Of a stretch of 64,000 nt of DNA, positions 58,752 through 64,000 are shown in pieces. Both the position numbers and the translations under genes were made by a program. The stretch spans positions 2,852,001 through 2,916,000 of the forward strand of contig NZ_CP193755.1 in NCBI RefSeq assembly GCF_050847355.1, written 5' to 3'. This stretch comes from Limimaricola sp027213785. GTDB lineage: Bacteria; Pseudomonadota; Alphaproteobacteria; Rhodobacterales; Rhodobacteraceae. A model generated the notes under the pieces. It saw nothing but the letters and a program-made list of their open reading frames with translations. It had not been told where the DNA came from and ran no database searches. Positions within the stretch are counted from its first letter, which is position 1; every line of letters begins with the position of its first letter.

Positions 58752-60545
58752 TCAGCCGGGGGTCAGTGGAAATACCAGCGGGATCACCAGCACCGCGGCC
58801 GCGCCGACGATCAGGTTCATCGGCACGCCGATTCTCAGGAAATCCGCGAACCGGTAGTCGCCGGCGCCATAGACCAGGGTATTGGTCTGGTAGCCCACCG
58901 GCGTGGCGAAGCTGGCAGAGGCCCCCATCATCACCGCGACCACCAGCGGCCGCGGGTCGATTCCCGTCTGCTGGCCCAGCGCCACGGCGATCGGCGTGAC
59001 CACCACCGCCACGGCGTTGTTGGTCACCGTCTCGGTCAGGATCGAGGTCAGCGCGTAGAGCGCGGCCAAGAGCACGATCGGCGGCAGCTCTTCGAGCCAG
59101 GGCGCCAACGTCTCGACGATCAGCGCCACCGTTCCGGTCTCTTCCAGCCCGATGCCGATGATCAGCATGGCGAGAATTAGCACGATGATGCCCGCATCGA
59201 TCGAGCCCCATGCCTCGTCATTGTCGATGCAGCGGCACAACAGGATCGCCGCCACCGCGCCCAGTGCCAGGAGCGCGATCGGCGCCACCTCGAAGGCCGC
59301 GAGACCGACCACCATCAGCAGCGCCAGCAGCGCCAGGGGCGCGCGCCGCCGCCTGTAGGCGCGGCCCGAGGGGCGGGTGACCGAAACCAGTTCGTTGCCC
59401 TGCGCCAACCGGTCGAGCCCCTCGGCCGTGCCTTCGAGCAGCAGCTTGTCGGCGGGGCGAAGCCGGGCCGAGCCCAGATCGGGGCCCGGTACGTGCCCCT
59501 GCCGATGCGCGCCGAGCACCCTGAGACCGTAGCGATAGCCGACGGAGAGCTGCGAGACGGTGTCGCGCGGGCTGCCATGGGCCGGCGTCACCATCGCCTC
59601 GGCCACGAGAAGATCCTCGTCGCCGACCCGGGCGCCGGTGCCGCGCCTGAGGCCGACCACCACCCCCGGCAGGGCCCGCAGCGTCAGGATCTCGGACGTG
59701 GTGGCCATCGCCACGAAGATGTCGCCCGCCGCGACCACGTGCTCCTCGAGCCCCGAACGGCGCAGACGCGCGCCCTCGCGCCGGGCGGTGATCCGGATGC
59801 CCGGCCGCGTCAGATCTGCGACCTCCGACAACGGCTTGCCGATGCCCGCATGGCCGTCGAGCAGGCGGATCTCGGTCAGGAACGTCGTCTCCGCCACCCC
59901 CGCATCGCCGCGCGCGCGCCGGTCGGGCAAGAGCCAGGGCCCCAGCAGCGCCAGCGCCACGCCGCCCACGGCCGCCACGGCAAGGCCCACCGGCGCGATT
60001 TCGAAGATCCGGAACGTCTCGAGCCCGTGCTCGGCCGCGACCCCCGCCACGAGGATGTTGGTCGAGCTGCCGATCAGCGTCAGCGTGCCGCCCAGAACCG
60101 CCGCATAGGAAAGCGGGATCAGCAGCCGCGTCTCGGCGATGCCGAGGCTGCGTGCCAGGCGGATGATGACCGGGATCAGAATCAGTACCACGGGGGTGTT
60201 GTTGACGATGCCCGAGGCCAGCAGCGTCGCCCCGAGAAACACCCCCAGCGCCACGGCGGGACGGGTCTCGGCCCGGGCGATGACGAGTGCCGCGAGCGCG
60301 TCGAGAAGCCCTGTGCGGACCAGCGCGCCGGAGATCACGAACATCGCCGCGATGGTGATCGGTGCCGGGTTCGAGAACACCTCGAGCACCCGGTCAGCCG
60401 GGGTCAGCCCCAACATCACGAACAGGGCCGCGGCGCCGGCGGCCGTGACGTCCGGGGGATAGCGTTCGATCAGGAAGGCCACGAAGAGCAAGGCGAGCGC
60501 CAGCAGCGCCACGATGGGCTGAAGCTCCGCGGGTATGAGTGGCAA
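58752..60545 (-). CDS. DASS/SLC13-type anion transporter, paralogue of 7264-9057
   Basis: Inner-membrane transporter with two helix blocks around a soluble TrkA-C-like centre (TFLTEIRLLDGHAGIGKPLS and RLRPADKLLLEGTAEGLDRL). Signatures: GIVNNTPVVLILIPVII, TETVTNNAVAVVVTPIAVAL and FATPVGYQTNTLVYGAG. The start is the TTG at 60545: GGAGGATCGGAA lies directly in front, and it gives exactly 597 residues, the same as the paralogue at 7264-9057. An upstream TTG gives 17 more residues without a better site. Substrate specificity relative to the other copy is unknown. Confidence 0.87.
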   Translation of the reverse strand: MPLIPAELQPIVALLALALLFVAFLIERYPPDVTAAGAAALFVMLGLTPADRVLEVFSNPAPITIAAMFVISGALVRTGLLDALAALVIARAETRPAVALGVFLGATLLASGIVNNTPVVLILIPVIIRLARSLGIAETRLLIPLSYAAVLGGTLTLIGSSTNILVAGVAAEHGLETFRIFEIAPVGLAVAAVGGVALALLGPWLLPDRRARGDAGVAETTFLTEIRLLDGHAGIGKPLSEVADLTRPGIRITARREGARLRRSGLEEHVVAAGDIFVAMATTSEILTLRALPGVVVGLRRGTGARVGDEDLLVAEAMVTPAHGSPRDTVSQLSVGYRYGLRVLGAHRQGHVPGPDLGSARLRPADKLLLEGTAEGLDRLAQGNELVSVTRPSGRAYRRRRAPLALLALLMVVGLAAFEVAPIALLALGAVAAILLCRCIDNDEAWGSIDAGIIVLILAMLIIGIGLEETGTVALIVETLAPWLEELPPIVLLAALYALTSILTETVTNNAVAVVVTPIAVALGQQTGIDPRPLVVAVMMGASASFATPVGYQTNTLVYGAGDYRFADFLRIGVPMNLIVGAAAVLVIPLVFPLTPG

Positions 60546-60625
60546 TTCCGATCCTCCGGGGTCCTGGGCCGGGTCATGCCGGTGCCTGCCGGTCAACCGG
60601 CACCGCGCGCAGAGGTTCCGCGCCT

Positions 60626-61489
60626 CTACTCTGCCGCGAGCTGCCCGGAGTCCGTGGCTCCGATCGCCGCGATCTCGGCGATCACCCCCGACAGACGCGC
60701 CCGGAACGCCTCGAACCCCGAATGCGGTTCGATTCGCGCCTCATCCATGTAAAGCGAGCGATCGATCTCGATTTGCACTGCGTGCTGGCGCCGCGAGGGA
60801 CGGCCATAGGTCTGGGTGACATAGGCGCCGGCGAAGGGCGTGTTGCGCGCCACCCTGAGGCCGGCGGCGGTGAAGGCGGCTTCGATCCGCGCCATCACCC
60901 GCGGCGCCGCGGCGGCGCCGTAGCGGTCGCCCAGCACCACATGCGGGCGCGGCCGGCCACGCGTGCCCGCCAGTTCGATCGCCTCATGCGGCATCGAGTG
61001 GCAATCGATCAGGATCGACTCGCCGAACCGCTCGAGACTTTCGGCCAAGAGCGACTGCAGGGCAGCGTGGTAGGGGCTCCAGCCGGTATCGAGCCGCTCG
61101 CGCGCCTCGTCGAGGCCGATCTTGCCGGAATAGATCGCCCGGCCGCCGGCGACGACGCGGGGAATCACCCCCAGCCCGCTGGCGACGCGCGGGTTGTGCG
61201 CACGTCGCACCACGCCCTCGACCAGCGCCGGGTCGAGCTCGTCGGCGGCGCGATTCAGATCGACCCAGGCGCGCGGCACCCGCGCCGCCAGAAGCGGCGC
61301 ACCATGCTCCGGCGCCGCCGCGAAAAGCTGGTCGACGAAGGCATCCTCGGAGGAGCGGATCAGCCGCGCATCAAGCCCGGTACGGGCCAGAAGCGACTTG
61401 GGATAATCGCGCCCGGAATGGGGCGAGGCGAAGACGACGCAGCTGGTACGCGCCGCCGGTCGGGTCAGGTCGAAGGCGGCCATGCGCAT
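60626..61489 (-). CDS. N-formylglutamate amidohydrolase family protein
   Basis: Metal-dependent amidohydrolase-like protein of 287 residues (HutG2 family). Motifs: VVFASPHSGRDYPKS near the start, ARVPRAWVDLNRAADELDP, ILIDCHSMPHEAIEL (metal-binding His), VVLGDRYGAAAAPRV, and HAVQIEIDRSLYM. It may release glutamate from N-formylglutamate in histidine catabolism, or act on a different substrate, as many family members are only homologous. No hut gene is near it. The ATG at 61489 follows GGAGTTC. Confidence 0.85.
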   Translation of the reverse strand: MRMAAFDLTRPAARTSCVVFASPHSGRDYPKSLLARTGLDARLIRSSEDAFVDQLFAAAPEHGAPLLAARVPRAWVDLNRAADELDPALVEGVVRRAHNPRVASGLGVIPRVVAGGRAIYSGKIGLDEARERLDTGWSPYHAALQSLLAESLERFGESILIDCHSMPHEAIELAGTRGRPRPHVVLGDRYGAAAAPRVMARIEAAFTAAGLRVARNTPFAGAYVTQTYGRPSRRQHAVQIEIDRSLYMDEARIEPHSGFEAFRARLSGVIAEIAAIGATDSGQLAAE

Positions 61490-61633
61490 GAACTCCGGGG
61501 GTCTCCAACGGAAAGGATAGCTTGGAAACTTCTTCGGCCAAAACCCCTTGAACCCCTCCGCCGTTCCCCGTATAGCACCGCTCACCCGACGACGAACGGT
61601 GACCCGCAAGGGTCGCGGGACGTCAGACGGCCA

Positions 61634-61708
61634 GGGCGGTTAGCTCAGCGGTAGAGCACTTCGTTGACATCGAAGGGGTCACAAGTTCGAACCTTGTACC
61701 GCCCACCA
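61634..61708 (+). tRNA. tRNA-Val (GAC)
   Basis: 75 bases from GGGCGGTTAGCTCAGCGGTA to CCA, anticodon GAC in the loop TTGACAT. Followed by a terminator hairpin. It lies 82 bases before rpmJ on the same strand. Confidence 0.97.
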
Positions 61709-61718
61709 CGGATTTTAC

Positions 61719-61745
61719 CGGCCCCCAACTTCGGGGGCCGAATTT
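61719..61745 (+). terminator. Terminator of tRNA-Val
   Basis: CGGCCCCC and GGGGGCCG pair over eight bases around AACTTC, followed by AATTTT. Directly downstream of the tRNA gene. Confidence 0.88.
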
Positions 61746-61790
61746 TGCAACCACGGCGCAATCGCCGCGCCGCGACAAGGAGAGAGCACC

Positions 61791-61916
61791 ATGAAGGTCG
61801 CCAACTCGCTTCGTTCGCTCAAGCAGCGCCATCGCGATTGTCGCGTCGTGCGCCGCAAGGGCCGCGTCTACGTCATCAACAAGACGCAGCGCCGCTTCAA
61901 GGCCCGCCAGGGCTGA
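61791..61916 (+). CDS. rpmJ: 50S ribosomal protein L36
   Basis: 41 residues, MKVANSLRSLKQRHRDCRVV to the end RRFKARQG, the alphaproteobacterial long form of L36. It binds 23S rRNA in the large subunit. AAGGAGAGAGCACC precedes the ATG. It is isolated from other ribosomal genes, as usual for this paralogue type, and has its own terminator. Confidence 0.97.
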   Translation: MKVANSLRSLKQRHRDCRVVRRKGRVYVINKTQRRFKARQG

Positions 61917-61954
61917 AGCCGGCGATCCGCTCCCGCAGCGGATACAGGGATCAG

Positions 61955-61980
61955 GGGCCGTCTCCAAAAGGAGGCGGCCC
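61955..61980 (+). terminator. rpmJ terminator
   Basis: GGGCCGTCTCC and GGAGGCGGCCC pair (one G-T) around AAAA, followed by TTT. 38 bases after the rpmJ stop. Confidence 0.88.
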
Positions 61981-62087
61981 TTTCCATTTGCCGCATTCGA
62001 AGCTCCATCGTAACGGGGAAAGCCCGGCTACGCCGAGGGGCCTCGCAGGGGCAGCGCCCCTCCCCTGCAAGAGGGAGGGGCCACGCC

Positions 62088-63749
62088 TCAGGGATTGACG
62101 ATATCGGTGACGGAATCGGCAAGGAGCCGCACCACCGTCGCCTCGTCGAGATAGCCCGTCGCCTCGATCTCGCGCGCCCGCTGGTAGCGCCGGATCGCCC
62201 GGCGCGTGGCCTCGTCGAAGCTGCCATCCACCTCGCCGGGCTCCAGCCCCTGCGCGTCGAGCCGCTGCTCCACCAGCCGCGCCGTCAGCGCGTTGAGCCC
62301 GAGATCGCGCTCGACCTGCTCGGCCGCGGCGCGGGCGTCGCTCTGCGCCACCTCCTGGCGCAGCGCCGCGATCTTCGCCTCGGCCTCCTCCTTGAAGCTG
62401 CCCTCGGGATAGGCGCGCCGGTAATCGCGATAGGCCTCGATCGTGTCGGCCTCGCGGGCCCGGTCCCAGGCGGCGCGGTCCTCGGCCTGCGCGGCGCGGC
62501 GCTTTTCCTCCTCGATCAATGCCAGCCGGTCGGCCGCCGTCTCGGCAAAGAGCCCGTCCGGGTAGCGGTCGAGATAGGCCCTGAGCCCCGGCTCGTCGCC
62601 CCGGGCGCCGGTTTCGTCCCAGAAGGACCGGTCGGCGCGAGCCGCCTGCTCGCGCTGCCGTTCGGCCTCGGCCTCGAGTTCGGCGGCGCGCCGCGCGGCC
62701 TGCGCGTCGATTCGGCTGATCTGTTCCGGCGTCAGATAGGAGGTCTGGGAGAAGCCGTTCTGCTGCTGCCAGTTGCTGATCGCCTGACGGGTACCGGGAC
62801 CGAAGATGCCGTCGATGCCACGGGTGTTGAAATCGAGCAGGCTCAGGCTGCGCTGGATGTCGCGGCGCTGATCGCGGCTGAGGCCGATCGCCTCCTCGGC
62901 CAGTCGCGCATCGCGATCGGGTTCGGCGATGATCTCGGCGATGGCGGCCTCGGCGGCTTCGGCATTGGCGCCGCGCGGGTAACGCGCGAGGTAGTCGCGA
63001 TAGGCCTCGATCGTGCCCAGCGCCACCGTGCCGCGCCACAGGGCCGCCTCGGCCGCGGGATCGGCCTCCGGCGTGGCAGCCGTAGGCGTTTCGGGCCGTT
63101 CGGGCATGAAGATGCGGGCGCGCGGCAGGTAACCCTGCGCCTCCAGATCCTCGGCCTCGCGGATCGCGACGCTGAGATCGCCGCGCGGCTCGGCCAGCGG
63201 GCCCTGCATGAACCGTGCCACCGCGCGGGGGCTGCCGGTCAGCACCGTGACACCCTGCGGAATCTCCAGCGCGCCCAGCCCCTCGCCGACCCAGGGGTCG
63301 AAGGAGTTGGAGCCGTCCGGCTCGACCGCGATCAGCAGCAGCGACCGCCCCGGCGCCTCGGCCAGCGCCCGCAACACCCCCTCGACCGGCAGCGCCGCGG
63401 CGCCGGGGTTCAAGAGCCCCGGCCCCTCGGCTTCGGCGGTGAGGAACCAGCTGCGCGCGCCATCCGTGGCGAAGCGACCCGAGAGCGCGACAACCAGCCG
63501 GTTCGCCTCCGGCACCCGTTCGAGCCAGTCGCGGGCGATCTCGGCGGTGCTTCCGGCCCGGCCATTGGGCAGCGCGAAGACCTCGAATCCCAAGCCGCGC
63601 AGCTCGTCGGCCGCCTCGATGATTTCGGTCCCGCGCGTCAGCCGTCCCAGCGTCTCGTAGCGCTCGGTCCCCAGAAGCAGCGCCGCATCCTGCGCTAGCG
63701 CCGCGCCGGCCCAGAACATGAGCGCGGTGCTCGTCAACAGATGGCGCAT
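62088..63749 (-). CDS. Exported caspase-like (degenerate) protein with two peptidoglycan-binding domains
   Basis: Exported protein of 553 residues; signal peptide MRHLLTSTALMFWAGAALAQ. Residues about 22-180 follow the caspase (peptidase C14) pattern: AALLLGTERYETLGRL, ADELRGLGFEVFALPNG, then LVVALSGRFATDGARSWF and SLLLIAVEPDGSNSF. The catalytic His (usual SGHG) is replaced by SGRF, and the Cys (usual DACRxxPF) by AVEPDGSNSF, so peptidase activity is probably lost. Two peptidoglycan-binding-type segments follow: LSLLDFNTRGIDGIFGPGTR near residue 320 and LEPGEVDGSFDEATRRAIRR near the end, with charged helical linkers between. It may be a periplasmic scaffold. GGAGGATCCCCG precedes the ATG. Confidence 0.8.
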   Translation of the reverse strand: MRHLLTSTALMFWAGAALAQDAALLLGTERYETLGRLTRGTEIIEAADELRGLGFEVFALPNGRAGSTAEIARDWLERVPEANRLVVALSGRFATDGARSWFLTAEAEGPGLLNPGAAALPVEGVLRALAEAPGRSLLLIAVEPDGSNSFDPWVGEGLGALEIPQGVTVLTGSPRAVARFMQGPLAEPRGDLSVAIREAEDLEAQGYLPRARIFMPERPETPTAATPEADPAAEAALWRGTVALGTIEAYRDYLARYPRGANAEAAEAAIAEIIAEPDRDARLAEEAIGLSRDQRRDIQRSLSLLDFNTRGIDGIFGPGTRQAISNWQQQNGFSQTSYLTPEQISRIDAQAARRAAELEAEAERQREQAARADRSFWDETGARGDEPGLRAYLDRYPDGLFAETAADRLALIEEEKRRAAQAEDRAAWDRAREADTIEAYRDYRRAYPEGSFKEEAEAKIAALRQEVAQSDARAAAEQVERDLGLNALTARLVEQRLDAQGLEPGEVDGSFDEATRRAIRRYQRAREIEATGYLDEATVVRLLADSVTDIVNP

Positions 63750-63854
63750 CGGGGATCCTCCTTGTTCGTCCGCGCGGCCAGACTGGCCCGACCGGGCCGC
63801 GTCATCAAATAGCAACTTCGTGGTAGTGGGTCGGAAAGTGAGCCCGACACGGAA

Positions 63855-63882
63855 AAGGGAGACGGGTTTCCCCGCCTCCCTT
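63855..63882 (-). terminator. Terminator of the outer-membrane protein gene
   Basis: AAGGGAG/CTCCCTT with inner CGGG/CCCG pairing, one mismatch, and TTTT on the minus strand. It lies 26 bases after the stop of the gene cut by the window end. Confidence 0.75.
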
Positions 63883-63908
63883 CCCGGAATGCAACCGATC
63901 GAGGGAGA

Positions 63909-64000
63909 TCAGTTGAACGAATAGACGATCGACACGCCGAGGGTGTTGTCGGTGTCGTCGTCACCGGGCGCCGGGTCGGTGCGGTACTCGGTGAACAGGT
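63909..64000 (-). CDS. Outer-membrane beta-barrel protein, C-terminal end (partial)
   Basis: The last 29 residues, ending TLGVSIVYSFN, with alternating polar/hydrophobic residues typical of a final beta-strand. The near-terminal Phe fits an outer-membrane insertion signal, although the last residue is Asn. The rest lies outside the window, so the specific family (porin or other) cannot be given. Confidence 0.55.
   Translation of the reverse strand, partial: LFTEYRTDPAPGDDDTDNTLGVSIVYSFN

Overview
The window looks like a chromosomal segment of an alphaproteobacterium, most likely of the Rhodobacteraceae/Roseobacter group. It is GC-rich, its ribosomal operon ends 23S-5S-tRNA-fMet, its 16S is of alphaproteobacterial length, and it carries an IolC-DUF2090 fusion, a TAXI-type TRAP system and rpmJ next to a tRNA gene. 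Taxonomy is inferred from gene content and was not computed.

Layout. (1) 1-6.8 kb, minus strand: an exopolysaccharide cluster with a sugar-phosphate transferase, a Wzy-like polymerase, a secreted glycosidase-like protein with a calcium-binding repeat tail, a family 2 glycosyltransferase and a flippase. Four of these overlap by ATGA/GTGA. They are followed by the start of a polyketide synthase cut by the window edge. (2) 7.2-9.1 kb: a DASS/SLC13 anion transporter. (3) 9.06-9.98 kb: a non-coding stretch with two copies of the tRNA-fMet 3' end and a strong palindrome. (4) 10-22.5 kb: a complete-looking myo-inositol regulon with an ABC importer, iolC-DUF2090, iolD, iolE and iolB on the minus strand, an RpiR-type regulator, and two dehydrogenases plus a TIM-barrel isomerase on the plus strand. 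Two ATGGAA-N6-TTCCAT palindromes mark the two promoter regions. iolA is not in the window. (5) 22.5-33.1 kb: an accessory island with a hexanucleotide repeat, a KfrA-like protein, a mobilisation relaxase broken by an IS256-type element, a candidate oriT hairpin, a PemK-like protein, a large serine recombinase and an IS1182-type element split by a second copy of the same IS256-type element in inverted orientation. (6) 33.1-41.4 kb: a tartrate/hydroxy-acid module with a TAXI-TRAP transporter, a LysR regulator, and ttuC-, ttuD- and pyruvate-kinase-type genes; two near-palindromes flank the regulator gene.

(7) 41.6-47.4 kb, minus strand: a full rRNA operon with promoter, boxA, 16S, tRNA-Ala, tRNA-Ile, 23S, 5S, tRNA-fMet and terminator. 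The spacer tRNAs are in the reverse of the usual order, and one hairpin occurs three times in the spacers with a compensatory stem change. (8) 47.5-64 kb: core genes msrPQ, clpB with a heat-shock-like promoter, pyrF, a dadA-type dehydrogenase behind a tandem glycine riboswitch, an HpcH/HpaI aldolase, a NUDIX hydrolase, dinB, a lytic transglycosylase, a second DASS transporter, an N-formylglutamate amidohydrolase-like gene, tRNA-Val, rpmJ, a degenerate caspase-like protein with peptidoglycan-binding repeats, and the end of an outer-membrane protein gene.

No single locus is clearly a new system. The items most worth following are the covarying rRNA-spacer hairpin with swapped spacer tRNAs, the glycine riboswitch on a dadA-type gene, the exopolysaccharide-polyketide junction, the inverted identical IS pair around the recombinase segment, and the catalytically degenerate caspase-like protein.
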